A DNA stretch of 64,000 nt from Pleurocapsa minor HA4230-MV1 (GTDB lineage Bacteria > Cyanobacteriota > Cyanobacteriia > Cyanobacteriales > Xenococcaceae). The notes under the pieces were generated by a model. It worked only from the letters and a program-made list of their open reading frames with translations. It did not search any database and had not been told where the DNA came from. Below are positions 26,850 through 36,573 of this stretch, in pieces. Position 1 is the first letter of the stretch; every line of letters begins with the position of its first letter. The stretch lies in NCBI GenBank assembly GCA_019359095.1, contig JAHHHZ010000011.1, positions 248,001-312,000 on the forward strand. The letters are read 5' to 3'. Made by a program: the position numbers and the translations under genes.

Positions 26850-27176
26850 ATTTTCTGCTCTCCTGTTGTTTATATGAGTATTAGTCAGCTACTGCTGTTA
26901 CCTATTATGACGACTATACTTTTGCTCATAGTATCAAACACTTTTTACAGTTGATCTGATTATTCAAAGCAATGACTGACAGTCTCGAAATATCTTCTCA
27001 CAGTATAGTAGTCGGTCTAGGTCAGATTATAGAGATTAATTCGATATATTGCTAATTTTAGGCAGATTAAGGATATTATCTACCATTAACAGACCTGATA
27101 TAGTCGATTAATCTTAATTTCACCTTAATATTGAGGTAATGATTACTCAATATTGAGCCGTAATTCTAGCTCAATT
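26850..27176. other. AT-rich intergenic region upstream of the CAAD gene
   Basis: Very AT-rich and without coding signs. It contains TTAATATTGAGGTAATGATT then ACTCAATATTGAG, a small inverted repeat around TCAATATTGA at about 27128-27157. It should hold the promoter of the CAAD gene. Confidence 0.4.
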
Positions 27177-27214
27177 AAAAAAAAGATACCCTATTCCTAA
27201 TTAATAAGGTATCT
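27177..27214 (-). terminator. Intrinsic terminator after the tandem QueD gene
   Basis: On the minus strand AGATACCTTATT pairs with AATAGGGTATCT (12 pairs, one G-U) around the loop AATTAGG, followed by eight T. It lies about 50 bp after the stop codon. Confidence 0.85.
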
Positions 27215-27266
27215 CGACTAATTGGAAATTAAATCAACCAGAAGATTTAATTAGCTGATTTTAAGA

Positions 27267-28133
27267 TTAGGATGCCATTACCGTTTCTTGACTCGCTGGT
27301 TCAACTATGGCTTGAGAAGTGCGACAGTTAATCTCACAAGAGTTATTAGGACTTTCAATCAACTTAATTTTATCTAACTCAGCCCCAATTTCTTTAATTG
27401 GCGATCGCAATAAATCAGCAATTCTCACGGCAATATTTTCCGCCGTGGGTACAACCTCAGCAAAATAGGCAATATCTTTATTTAAGAAAGTGTGATCGAA
27501 AGGCTCGACAACATATTCATCAATTACATTTTGCAACGCACCCAAATCTACTAGCATTCCTGTACGAGCATCGATTTCTCCCGCTACAGTGACTTCTAAA
27601 TGATAATTATGTCCGTGACCATTCGGACGAGCGCACTTACCGTAAATTTCTTGATTTTCTTCAAAGCTCAGGCTAGGAATTGCCAAACGATGAGCTGCGC
27701 TAAAGTGAGTTTTGACTGTTAAAGTAGCTTCCATGTTGTTTCCTTGATAATCTGTCCAAAGCTGGGGATGCTCAAATAATCTAACGTTGACTAAAGGTAG
27801 ATGAGGGGCAAGTCTTTGCCAAATAATCCGCGAGATATTTTCCGTTGTGGGCAAAGTGGTTTGAAACTCTGGCCAAGCATCATTGAGATAAGAATAATTC
27901 AGTTGGCTAGTAACTTCTCGTTTGATTACCTGTTTTACTACAGATAAGTTTTCTACCATGCCATATTTGTCCAAATCTCCTTCTAAAGATGCGTACATGA
28001 CATAATTATGTCCATGTCCAGGAAAACGACTACAAGCGCCAAAAAGACGCTTATTTTCAGCTTCGTCTAATTCTGGCAACCAGTAGCGATGACTCGCGGA
28101 AAACTGAGCGCGGCGATTAATAGTGCATTTCAT
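27267..28133 (-). CDS. Tandem 6-carboxytetrahydropterin synthase (QueD/PTPS) protein
   Basis: A 288-residue protein made of two PTPS-fold domains. Domain 1 (about 1-130) has FSASHRYW, GACSRFPGHGHNY and LFEHPQ; domain 2 (about 135-275) has FSAAHRLA, GKCARPNGHGHNY and IESPNNS. Both keep the zinc His residues and the Cys before GHGHNY, so both could be active. QueD makes carboxytetrahydropterin for queuosine from dihydroneopterin triphosphate. Bacterial QueD is usually a single domain of 120-140 residues that forms higher oligomers, so a covalent dimer is notable. No other queuosine gene is nearby. Confidence 0.88.
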   Translation of the reverse strand: MKCTINRRAQFSASHRYWLPELDEAENKRLFGACSRFPGHGHNYVMYASLEGDLDKYGMVENLSVVKQVIKREVTSQLNYSYLNDAWPEFQTTLPTTENISRIIWQRLAPHLPLVNVRLFEHPQLWTDYQGNNMEATLTVKTHFSAAHRLAIPSLSFEENQEIYGKCARPNGHGHNYHLEVTVAGEIDARTGMLVDLGALQNVIDEYVVEPFDHTFLNKDIAYFAEVVPTAENIAVRIADLLRSPIKEIGAELDKIKLIESPNNSCEINCRTSQAIVEPASQETVMAS

Positions 28134-28246
28134 ATATTGAGTTGAGACTCGTTAAATGTAAAGTTAGGTAAAGCATTCGATCATTATAGCAAGCTGAGTC
28201 AATTCAAATCAAAGTAAACAAAGCGATCGCAATGTTACTAGATCTT

Positions 28247-30283
28247 CTAGAGTTCTCCTAATAAAATAATTGAGCAGTTTAAATTCTCTAGCAAAGGTTT
28301 AGTTGTCGCACCCAAAGCCAAACTATCTACACCAACACGCTGACGCTGCGATCGCAAAATTACTAGTTCATGAGTACGACTAGCAGTCAAGATTTCTCTC
28401 ACAAAATTGTTTTGCGCAGTAACTTTGACATCGACCGTTGCTTGTGCCAAAAACTTGTCTGCCACTGTCTCTAAACGCTGGTGAAGATTAGCTTTACGCT
28501 CTTTAGCAGTACGAGCAGGACAAACATGAAGTAGAGTTATTTCGGTTTCTTTGCTAATAATTAAGTTTTTAACAAAATGTACTGGACGTAAACCAACAGG
28601 ATTAATACTTTCTACTGGTACAAGGATACGTCTAATGGCTAGGGGTGAAGTTTGAAAACGAGCGACAACTACGGAACAGTGAGCCGACCAGAGGATACTG
28701 TCGGTCACCGAACCAAAAAAGCGAGAACGAAAACCAGTTAAACGGCTAAATCCTAAAATAATTAAATCAGCGTTGACTTCGCGACTAGCGTGGGTAATTC
28801 CCTGGGCAATATCATATTCCACCCTTAACTCAGGCTGAACGGAAATATTAAGCTCGGCGGCGATTGACTCTGCTTGAGTTAGTAGCTTAGTGCAACGCTG
28901 GAAATCAAGCTCAAGTTGTGGAGAATCTAGATGAGATTCTGCTTTGGCGATCGCTAGAGGGACAATTTTGCCCTGATTTTTCTTGGCTAGTAAAGATGCC
29001 AGCTCGATTAAATAACGCTGTGTTTGCGGATTATAAATTGGGACGACAACTCGATATTTGTCTTTTATTTTGAGAGCCAAATCAGGTTCTGGTTCAGCCT
29101 CTGGCAGATCGCCAGTAGTTAACTGAGGCGCAAAACGAGCAGTAATTAAAGGGCCAGCGATTGAAGTCACCAGCATTAAGAGAATAACGCTGTTAAAAAC
29201 CTGTTCATTGATGATTTCTGCCTGAAAAGCAATTAAAGCAGCAGCCAAAGTAGCAGCCACTTGGGGCAAAGATAGCGACCACATGGTTATAGTCTCAGTC
29301 CAACTATAGCGAAAGACTAATTTAGCGATACAGGCTGCCAAAAATTTACACAGCAATAAAGCAGCCAAAATTGCCAGAGGAATCTCAATCGCTCCTAAAA
29401 TATCTTTAAATGCCTTAAGATCGAGCAGCAAGCCCATATCAACAAAGAAAATGGGAATAAATAAGACCGTACCGACAAACTCCACCTTTTCTTTTACAGG
29501 ACCATCTCCAATCACATCGTTAACTGCCAAACCAGTTAAAAATGCGCCGACAATTTTCTCAATGCCGATCGCTTCTGCTCCTACTGAAGCTACAAATAAA
29601 GATAATAAGATAAACAGAAACTGATTACTCTGGTCATTTTTAGAACGGCGGAAGAACTCTCTTCCTAAACGATCTAAGCCAAATAACACCACTAACGTAT
29701 AGAGTGCCAAAGAGCCTAATAAGATGCCTAGATCTACTGCGCTGAAATCTCCTTGATTTACGCCCAAACAGATCGCCAAAACCAATAACGCACCGATATC
29801 GGTAAAAATTGTTGCGCCGATAGTGACCGTAACAGCTTCATTATTCACTACCCCTAAACGCCTGACAATGGGATACGCCAGCAGGGTATGAGAAGCCAAC
29901 AAAGAACCGATTAAAACAGCGGTATTCCAACTAAAACCAAATACTCGTCCGACTAAAATACCTCCAATCAAAGGAACGGCAAAGGTAGCGAAACCAAAGG
30001 TTAGGGAGCGATTTTTGGTACGTCGAAACTGTTCCAAGTCAATTTCTAATCCTGCCACAAACATCAGATAAATTTTACCGATGTCTGCCAACAAAATCAT
30101 AGTTTCTGATTTACTGTCGAGTAAACCCAAGCCACTAGAGCCAAATAATACTCCCGCCGCCAATAAGCCCACTAGCCCAGGCAGCTTAATTTTTTCAAAA
30201 ATTGGTGGTACTACTAAGATAATTGCTAACAGTAGAGCAAAGGTAAAGATCGGTTCTCGTATCGTTTCCGAGATGGATTCCAT
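28247..30283 (-). CDS. CPA2-family cation:proton antiporter with two universal-stress domains
   Basis: A 678-residue protein. The first 390 residues are a Kef/NapA-like antiporter with about 12 helices (LPGLVGLLAAGVLFGSSGLG, GSLLASHTLLAYPIVRRLGV). Then come two USP-like domains (about 410-555; NADLIILGFSRLTGFRSRFF, and about 555-675). The first USP keeps the G-x9-G-S type nucleotide loop (GFSRL...RSRFFGSVTD). It should exchange K+ or Na+ for H+, possibly gated by nucleotide. It is on the same strand as the SLC13 carrier, 110 bp apart. Confidence 0.88.
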   Translation of the reverse strand: MESISETIREPIFTFALLLAIILVVPPIFEKIKLPGLVGLLAAGVLFGSSGLGLLDSKSETMILLADIGKIYLMFVAGLEIDLEQFRRTKNRSLTFGFATFAVPLIGGILVGRVFGFSWNTAVLIGSLLASHTLLAYPIVRRLGVVNNEAVTVTIGATIFTDIGALLVLAICLGVNQGDFSAVDLGILLGSLALYTLVVLFGLDRLGREFFRRSKNDQSNQFLFILLSLFVASVGAEAIGIEKIVGAFLTGLAVNDVIGDGPVKEKVEFVGTVLFIPIFFVDMGLLLDLKAFKDILGAIEIPLAILAALLLCKFLAACIAKLVFRYSWTETITMWSLSLPQVAATLAAALIAFQAEIINEQVFNSVILLMLVTSIAGPLITARFAPQLTTGDLPEAEPEPDLALKIKDKYRVVVPIYNPQTQRYLIELASLLAKKNQGKIVPLAIAKAESHLDSPQLELDFQRCTKLLTQAESIAAELNISVQPELRVEYDIAQGITHASREVNADLIILGFSRLTGFRSRFFGSVTDSILWSAHCSVVVARFQTSPLAIRRILVPVESINPVGLRPVHFVKNLIISKETEITLLHVCPARTAKERKANLHQRLETVADKFLAQATVDVKVTAQNNFVREILTASRTHELVILRSQRQRVGVDSLALGATTKPLLENLNCSIILLGEL

Positions 30284-30393
30284 GTATTAATGAGGGGCAA
30301 GAGTTGAGACAAACGAGTGACTAGCCGCTTTAGACAGTCTATTGCCTTATCAATAAAAGTGCATACATCCCGAGGCTTATTTAACTTTGACTA

Positions 30394-32184
30394 TTACAGC
30401 CCATAGAGCCACATAATTAGTAAAGGTGTGAAAATTGTCATGAGCAAATTCAAAGGTGCGCCAACGCGGAAAAAGTCCCAAAATTTATAACCACCAGGGC
30501 CATAAACCATAGTATTGGTCTGGTAACCAATAGGAGTCATAAAGCTATTAGAAGCGGCAAACGTTACGGCAAACATCAATGATATCGGACTAAGACTGAG
30601 AGCTTTGGCTACTTCGGCAGCGATCGGCAGTAATAGCACTACAGTGGCATTATTAGAAAGTATTTCTGTCAACAAAGAAGTAATTATATAGAAAAATAAT
30701 AAAATCCAATAACCGCTAAAATTACCACCTAATACCATCAAATTATCCGCTAGCCATTTTGTTGCCCCAGAGTTTTCCATTGCTGTACCCAAAGGAATTA
30801 ATCCAGCCAAGAGAAAAATTACGTCCCAACGTACAGCACCATAAACTTCCCCAGGCTTGATAACTCCTGTTACAATCATCAATACAACTCCCATTAAAGC
30901 ACTGACCAAGATTGGTAATAAGTCAAACGCAGCGATTAAAACTACTCCCAAAATGATCGCGATCGCCAGCCAGGCTTTATCACGACGAATTGCTTCTGGC
31001 TCTTTTTGTTCGATAACTAATAGTTCTCTGGTAGTTTGTAAACCGAGTAAACTTTGTTTGTCTCCTTGGACTAATAATAAATCGCCAAATTTTAGTGGGA
31101 CTCTACCTAATCTCTCTCTAAGTAATTCTTCTCCACGACGCAGAGCTAAGACTGTCAGGTTGTAACGCTGACGAAAACGTAAATCTTTGAGAGTTGAACC
31201 GATCAAACGAGAGTTAGACAAGATCAAAACCTCGGCAACTCCTTCATCACTTGAATTTAACTCTGTGGCTAAGGTTTTTTGATTGAATTTAACATCGGGT
31301 AAGATATCTAATCCTTGCTCTGCTCTAATTTTCAGCACATCATCGGTCTTACCTCGCACCAACAGAATATCCTCGGCGCGAATAGTTCGACTGGTTACAG
31401 GTTGAGGCAAACGCTCTCGATCTCGAATGATTTCTAATACATCTACCTGAGAATCCCGCTGTAATTGCGCCGAGCGAAAGGTTTGACCAATCAATTTAGA
31501 AGTAGGAGAAACAATCACTTCAGTTACATAGTCTTCTAAGCCATAACCTTCACTAACCAAATCACTTGTCAGATTTTTGCGATTGGGTAATAGACGTGGG
31601 GCAATCAAAGCCAGATAAGCTAAACCGATGAGAAAGGTGATAATACCTAGGGCGCTAAACTGAAAGAGACCGAATTCTCCATAGCCCAAATCTTTAGCAA
31701 TACCACTGGCTAAAACGTTAGTTGATGTTCCGATCACAGTAATCATCCCGCCTAAAACTGTGACAAAAGATAAGGGCATTAAAAGTTTAGAAGGAGATAT
31801 ACCCCGTTTTTTACACCATTCTTCGACAATCGGCAGAAAGATCGCTACTACTGCCGTATTGTTAATAAAGGCTGAGATAGGCCCGACCAGTATCCCCATG
31901 ACTAGAATCTGACGAGTAACACTTTTCCCGCCCCACTTTAGGAGTAAATCGCGAAAAACTTGAACTACTCCAGTACGCGTAATGCCAGCGCTCAGAATAA
32001 ACATTGCCATCACGGTAATAGTGGCAGAATTACCAAATCCTGCAATACCTTCATCAGGAGTAACCAACCCCAAGACAATTAGAACTACTGCGATACAGAG
32101 AGCCGTAATATCTACTGGTAGCCATTCAGTAATAAAGCAAATTAAGGCGGCTACCACCACACCTAATGTCAGAAATATAGTCAT
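30394..32184 (-). CDS. SLC13-family permease with two RCK_C (TrkA-C) domains
   Basis: A 596-residue protein. Two membrane halves (about 1-195 and 400-596) carry the DASS signatures INNTAVVAIFLPIVEEW and SNNATVVLLLPIA. Between them lie two RCK_C domains (about 210-290 and 300-380), each ending in a DILLVRG- or DLLLVQG-type strand. This architecture is typical of bacterial SLC13 carriers for sulfate or dicarboxylates; the ligand cannot be deduced. The gene lies upstream of the antiporter and they may be co-transcribed. Confidence 0.88.
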   Translation of the reverse strand: MTIFLTLGVVVAALICFITEWLPVDITALCIAVVLIVLGLVTPDEGIAGFGNSATITVMAMFILSAGITRTGVVQVFRDLLLKWGGKSVTRQILVMGILVGPISAFINNTAVVAIFLPIVEEWCKKRGISPSKLLMPLSFVTVLGGMITVIGTSTNVLASGIAKDLGYGEFGLFQFSALGIITFLIGLAYLALIAPRLLPNRKNLTSDLVSEGYGLEDYVTEVIVSPTSKLIGQTFRSAQLQRDSQVDVLEIIRDRERLPQPVTSRTIRAEDILLVRGKTDDVLKIRAEQGLDILPDVKFNQKTLATELNSSDEGVAEVLILSNSRLIGSTLKDLRFRQRYNLTVLALRRGEELLRERLGRVPLKFGDLLLVQGDKQSLLGLQTTRELLVIEQKEPEAIRRDKAWLAIAIILGVVLIAAFDLLPILVSALMGVVLMIVTGVIKPGEVYGAVRWDVIFLLAGLIPLGTAMENSGATKWLADNLMVLGGNFSGYWILLFFYIITSLLTEILSNNATVVLLLPIAAEVAKALSLSPISLMFAVTFAASNSFMTPIGYQTNTMVYGPGGYKFWDFFRVGAPLNLLMTIFTPLLIMWLYGL

Positions 32185-32362
32185 ATGTTTTAATTGGTTA
32201 TTTAATTGTCTTATTTGACAATACTGGAAAAATGATCTGCGATCGCGTCATGATTTAATTGTTTTAACTGAACTAAATATCAGCCTTGGTTGTCCTTAGT
32301 CGGCAAAATAATCATCAATCATAATTACTCAACTAATTTGAATGTTTAAGTTTACTTATGAA

Positions 32363-32390
32363 TTGACAAAAAAAAATAAAGTTATAATAT
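32363..32390 (+). promoter_or_regulatory. Sigma-70-type promoter for the small membrane protein
   Basis: TTGACA (32363-32368) and TAATAT (32385-32390) are separated by 16 bp, within the otherwise featureless 314-bp gap. The predicted transcript start is about 100 bp before the next ATG. An overlapping TATAAT would give a 14-bp spacer. Confidence 0.55.
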
Positions 32391-32498
32391 CTTATTAGTT
32401 ATGGTTAATTTTTGTTTAAGCATATTTTTGGTTAGGCAAATCTACTTTTATTAAAAGTGGAAACTACGCCATAATCTAATCACAAGAAGAATAACAAC

Positions 32499-32717
32499 AT
32501 GCTCACTCTTTCATTGGTCACTCTGTTCGTAGCAGCGATCGCGCTATATGTCAGTTACATAATTAATGACGATGTTTTTCAAGCAGCAATGCGGTTTACA
32601 GCGTTAACATTTTCTTTAGTTGCCTTACTTTGCGCTCCTTGGCTATTAAAGTTGGTTTTAGTCGCTATTCCTTTGACGATCGCTAGCTGGAATTCTTTTG
32701 CTACAGAAAATTTTTAG
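32499..32717 (+). CDS. Small two-helix membrane protein, unknown function
   Basis: A 72-residue protein, almost wholly hydrophobic, with helices at about 3-23 and 33-62. ATG is preceded by CACAAGAAGAATAACAAC, a weak site. A good promoter lies upstream and the sequence looks protein-like, so I treat it as real, though I cannot name it. Confidence 0.6.
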   Translation: MLTLSLVTLFVAAIALYVSYIINDDVFQAAMRFTALTFSLVALLCAPWLLKLVLVAIPLTIASWNSFATENF

Positions 32718-32858
32718 TTTGGATGTAATGACTAATATTTGTGCTTCATCAAAGTCATAATCCAGCAATCGATCGAAGACTTGAGCGCTAGTATTTAAGA
32801 ATGCAGCGATCTTTGATAAGATTGCAGAGCATTATAGCTAAAAATTATTTTTCCAGAT

Positions 32859-33059
32859 ATGAATTTATTATTTGCAGTAGCGGGTGAATTTCCCACCTAT
32901 TTTGTAGCAGTTTATGCAGTTGGATTTATCGCTGCGGTTACCATCGGTTCAATTGCTTGGTATAACTCGAAACGTCCTGCGGGTTGGGAAAATATGGAAC
33001 GTCCTGATATTGTACCCAAGGTAAATAGTAAAGATGATTCTGGGGAACAACAAAGCTAG
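32859..33059 (+). CDS. Small membrane protein resembling Psb35 (Ssl2148), photosystem II-associated
   Basis: A 66-residue protein with one membrane helix (about 13-35; YAVGFIAAVTIGSIAWYNSK) followed by KRPAGWENMERPDIVPKV and a polar tail. The helix plus the RPxGWE...RPDIVPKV segment is, from memory, the pattern of the cyanobacterial PSII-associated protein Psb35. The assignment is tentative. Its stop is 4 bp from the end of the convergent ABC exporter gene. Confidence 0.6.
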   Translation: MNLLFAVAGEFPTYFVAVYAVGFIAAVTIGSIAWYNSKRPAGWENMERPDIVPKVNSKDDSGEQQS

Positions 33060-33062
33060 TGA

Positions 33063-34880
33063 CTAGTTAAAAACTTCTCCTGTCTCTTGTAAAGAATGAA
33101 GACGGTGATAAATGCCACCCTGACTTAATAATTCGGCGTGGCTGCCAACTTCGATAATTTTACCTGCATCCAACACCACGATTTTATCTGCTTCGCGAAT
33201 TGTACTAAGACGATGAGCAATAATTATGGTGGTGCGAGTACCTAGAATTGACTTCATTGCTAGCTGAATTGAACGCTCCGACTCGTAATCTAAGCTAGAT
33301 GTCGCCTCATCAAAAATCAAAATATCAGGATCGACGATTAAGGCTCTAGCAATACCCAGTCGCTGCTTTTGTCCCCCCGAAAGTCTGACTCCACGTTCGC
33401 CAACTATTGTTAGGTAACCTTGAGGTAGATCGTGGATAAATTCATCAACTCGGGCAATTAGACAAGCTTGTTTTACCTGTTCGCGATCTACCTGGGGATT
33501 ACCATAGGTGAGATTATCCCAAACTGTACCGTTAAAAATATCCACGTCCTGATGGACAATTGCTAGACGGCGACGATAACGAGCAATATCAAGGTTGCCA
33601 ATATTCTCGCCATCAATTTTAATCGCTCCCTGATGGGGTTCAAAATAGCGAAATAGCAATTTAACCAGAGTAGACTTTCCTGAGCCAGAACGACCCACTA
33701 GAGCAACAGTTTGATAGGGTTCTATTAATAGGTTAATATCGTGCAAAATTGGGCGATCGCGATTGTAACCAAAGCTAAGATGACTAAATTCTAATTTGCC
33801 ATCAAACTGATAAGGATTATCTGCTGCATCTTCTATTACTAAACTGGCGGCATCTGCCCCAACATCAAGCTGCATAAAGTCGTGTAATCTGCGCATGGAG
33901 GCATAACGACGGGCAAATATTTCGGCTAACTGGCTAATAGGTTCAAGTTCCGCATAAGCCATACTGGAAACCGTCAGGGTAGTAACAAAGTGTCCCAGGG
34001 TAATATTGCCTCTCACGGTGGGGATCAGCGTAAATAGCAAAATTAAAAAGACACAAGTTTGAATTACGGTGCGTGACCAAGTAATTAGATTAACATAACC
34101 CCGATGAATACGATAGGTGACATATTTAAACTCGCGCTCCAAACGTTGTTGCTGTCGTTGATACTCTTGAGCCTCCGTAGCGAAAGACTTAACAGTTTTA
34201 ATATTGGTAATAATTTCCGAGGTACGGCTTTCAGTATTCTCCTGATGTTTGTCTAATAATTCTTCTTTGGCAATCAGAACCCGTAAATCTTTTAAGGTGT
34301 AGGTCAAAATTACGACAAAAGAAGCAAAAAAAGCGATCGCAATTCTCGCGTCAATAAATAAAATCATCACAAAGATACCCAGAATCCGCGCTAATTTGGG
34401 AATTAACTGCCCCGCAACTTCAGGATACGTCCAGGTATGATTTTCGATTCCCCGTGCAATTCTACCTGCAATCCGCCCAGGATTATTCTCATCGTAATAG
34501 CTTAGAGGTAGGGTGAGAATCTTGCCTACCACCTTATTAAAATTATCTCGCCTAGCTTTGAGGGCAATTGCCCAATGATGCCACACACCAATCCACGGCT
34601 GAATCGGCGATCGCACTACTGTAACCACAAAAATTATGCCTAACAAGACACCCAGGGACAACCACTTGCCAGGCGGAAAATTCCCTAGGTTTTGCACCAC
34701 AGTAATGAAACGCGCCAAAGGTTTATCTAAAGGCTGTGAAGACAGTACATTTAAAATTTGTCCAATAGTATAGGGAACTATCAGATCGATAATTTCAAAC
34801 AGACTAGAAGCAGCAATGCTAAAAATCGCGATCGCTTTATACTTGCTAAAATAACCAACAATATTGCGCCAAGAAGACAT
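33063..34880 (-). CDS. ABC exporter, fused membrane and ATPase domains (MsbA-like)
   Basis: A 605-residue half-transporter. Six membrane helices (about 15-320) precede the ATPase domain with Walker A (GRSGSGKSTL), Q-loop (VHQDVDIF), signature (LSGGQKQR), Walker B (ILIFDEATSSLD) and switch His (IIAHRLSTI). It should act as a homodimer exporting a lipid, peptide or drug; the substrate is unknown. It stands alone. Confidence 0.9.
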   Translation of the reverse strand: MSSWRNIVGYFSKYKAIAIFSIAASSLFEIIDLIVPYTIGQILNVLSSQPLDKPLARFITVVQNLGNFPPGKWLSLGVLLGIIFVVTVVRSPIQPWIGVWHHWAIALKARRDNFNKVVGKILTLPLSYYDENNPGRIAGRIARGIENHTWTYPEVAGQLIPKLARILGIFVMILFIDARIAIAFFASFVVILTYTLKDLRVLIAKEELLDKHQENTESRTSEIITNIKTVKSFATEAQEYQRQQQRLEREFKYVTYRIHRGYVNLITWSRTVIQTCVFLILLFTLIPTVRGNITLGHFVTTLTVSSMAYAELEPISQLAEIFARRYASMRRLHDFMQLDVGADAASLVIEDAADNPYQFDGKLEFSHLSFGYNRDRPILHDINLLIEPYQTVALVGRSGSGKSTLVKLLFRYFEPHQGAIKIDGENIGNLDIARYRRRLAIVHQDVDIFNGTVWDNLTYGNPQVDREQVKQACLIARVDEFIHDLPQGYLTIVGERGVRLSGGQKQRLGIARALIVDPDILIFDEATSSLDYESERSIQLAMKSILGTRTTIIIAHRLSTIREADKIVVLDAGKIIEVGSHAELLSQGGIYHRLHSLQETGEVFN

Positions 34881-34886
34881 ACTAAA

Positions 34887-34918
34887 TGATTACTGATTAC
34901 TGATTACTGATTACTGAC
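34887..34918. repeat. GATTACT heptamer array
   Basis: Four consecutive copies of the 7-bp unit GATTACT lie just upstream of the ABC exporter start. The same unit recurs at about 42353, 44848, 48977 and 51480. Confidence 0.85.
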
Positions 34919-35157
34919 GTTGTAACGTTGTGGTGTTACTAAGGATTAATTTTTCCCTTTTCCCTTTAACCTTTAACCTACTCTTAACCGATCCCTTTAG
35001 GGCGGTGAGGAGTCAATAAAACCAGTGACTTATTAATGAAGTGTTGCTAATTTCTTTCTTAACTGGTTAATCCATCGAGAGAAAAGCTGCTTAGATAATA
35101 TAGAGGGGGTTTCATCGGCTGACCATACAATCCCACATTCACATTAATAATATACAC

Positions 35158-36423
35158 ATGTCTTCCAATTCCACTTTAGCTATTCCTAACTTATATCGCT
35201 CAGTATTAGCCAATGGCATTACCCTTATAGTTGTCGAGAACCAAGCAGCAGATATCATTTCAGGTCGATTTTTTTTCAAAGGTGCAGGCTCAATTATTGA
35301 AACCCCAGAGCAAGCGGGATTAGCTAATTTAGTCTCAGCAGTAATCACTAAAGGCACGGAGAATTTATCAGCTTTAGAAATTGCCGAAAAAGTCGAGTCG
35401 ATTGGAGCTAGTTTGGGGACAGATGCTTCAACAGACTATTTTTCTCTGAGTTTAAAAACTGTATCGGCAGATTTCCCGTCAATGTTACAGCTTTTGGGAG
35501 AGATTATGCGATCGCCAATTTTTCCCGAATCAGAAGTAGAATTAGAGCGCAAGCTAACCCTACAGAGTATTCGCTCTCAAAAAGAACAGCCGTTTAATGT
35601 CGCTTTTAATCAACTCCGTCAGCAGATGTATCCCCAACATCCCTATGGGATCTCGGTATTAGGTACAGAAGCGAGCGTTAGTAGTTTAACCTGCAACCAG
35701 CTACAGCAATATCATCAAACTTATTTCCGCCCCGATAATTTAGTCATCAGCCTATCAGGAAGGATTACTCAAACGCAAGGGCAAGATTTAATTGCTGGAG
35801 CCTTTGGCGACTGGAAAAACCCAGATCGACCTTTACCAATTTCTCAGCTACAGTCACCGATGCTTAATCCCTCGCAACAAGAAATTATTCAAGACACCCA
35901 ACAATCAATCGTGATGCTGGGTTATTTAGGCACGAAAGTAAATCTTGATGATTACCCTGTTTTAAAATTAATTAATACTTATCTAGGCAGTGGACTTTCC
36001 AGCCGTTTGTTTGTGGAACTACGAGAAAAAAGGGGTCTAGCCTATGATGTTTCGGCATTTTTCCCAACTCGTTTAGATACAGCGCCGTTTATTACTTACA
36101 TGGGAACAGCGCCAAGCAATACGGAAATTGCCATTGAAGGTTTGAGTACCGAAGTCGCCAGACTCACTAAAGAAATTTTAAGCGTTGAGGAAATTCAAGG
36201 GGCTAAAAATAAACTATTAGGACAATATGCTTTAGGAAAACAAACCAATAGCGAGATTGCTCAAACCTATGGTTGGTATGAATCTCTTGGACTAGGAGTC
36301 GAGTTTGATCGTACTTTTCAAGCCGCAATTGAGCCTATTACTCCCGAACAAGTGCAGGAAGTAGCTAATAAATATCTAAGTCAACCTTATATCTCGATTG
36401 TTAAACCCGAATGGAAACAGTAA
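35158..36423 (+). CDS. M16-family (insulinase-like) protein lacking the zinc-binding motif
   Basis: A 421-residue protein with the two-lobed M16 fold. Where active members have HxxEH (as in AHFLEHMLFKGT), this one has AGLANLVSAVITKGTENL, so the zinc ligands are missing. The C-terminal lobe with LIFVELREKRGLAY-type sequence (SRLFVELREKRGLAYDVSAF) is intact. It therefore matches the non-catalytic partner of paired bacterial M16 proteases. The active partner is usually adjacent but is not seen in this window. Confidence 0.88.
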   Translation: MSSNSTLAIPNLYRSVLANGITLIVVENQAADIISGRFFFKGAGSIIETPEQAGLANLVSAVITKGTENLSALEIAEKVESIGASLGTDASTDYFSLSLKTVSADFPSMLQLLGEIMRSPIFPESEVELERKLTLQSIRSQKEQPFNVAFNQLRQQMYPQHPYGISVLGTEASVSSLTCNQLQQYHQTYFRPDNLVISLSGRITQTQGQDLIAGAFGDWKNPDRPLPISQLQSPMLNPSQQEIIQDTQQSIVMLGYLGTKVNLDDYPVLKLINTYLGSGLSSRLFVELREKRGLAYDVSAFFPTRLDTAPFITYMGTAPSNTEIAIEGLSTEVARLTKEILSVEEIQGAKNKLLGQYALGKQTNSEIAQTYGWYESLGLGVEFDRTFQAAIEPITPEQVQEVANKYLSQPYISIVKPEWKQ

Positions 36424-36445
36424 AAGTAGTATATATTAATTCTAC

Positions 36446-36573
36446 ATGAAATGAAAAATTTCTACTACCTACTACCTATTTGCGAAGCTTATCCTTTAGG
36501 ACTAGCTACGCGTCGTCCTTTAGGACTACCTAAAAAATTAATGTAGTTTCATGAATCAAATAGGACTGCTATA
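36446..36573. mobile_element. TATAGCAGTCCTA-type MITE-like element, copy interrupted by another repeat
   Basis: The left part ATGAAATGAAAAATTTCTAC and the right part ATGTAGTTTCATGAATCAAA then TAGGACTGCTATA match the compact copy at 57480-57563. The outermost left end has diverged. The middle is filled with CTACTAC heptamers and two CCTTTAGGACTA palindrome words. Confidence 0.65.
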
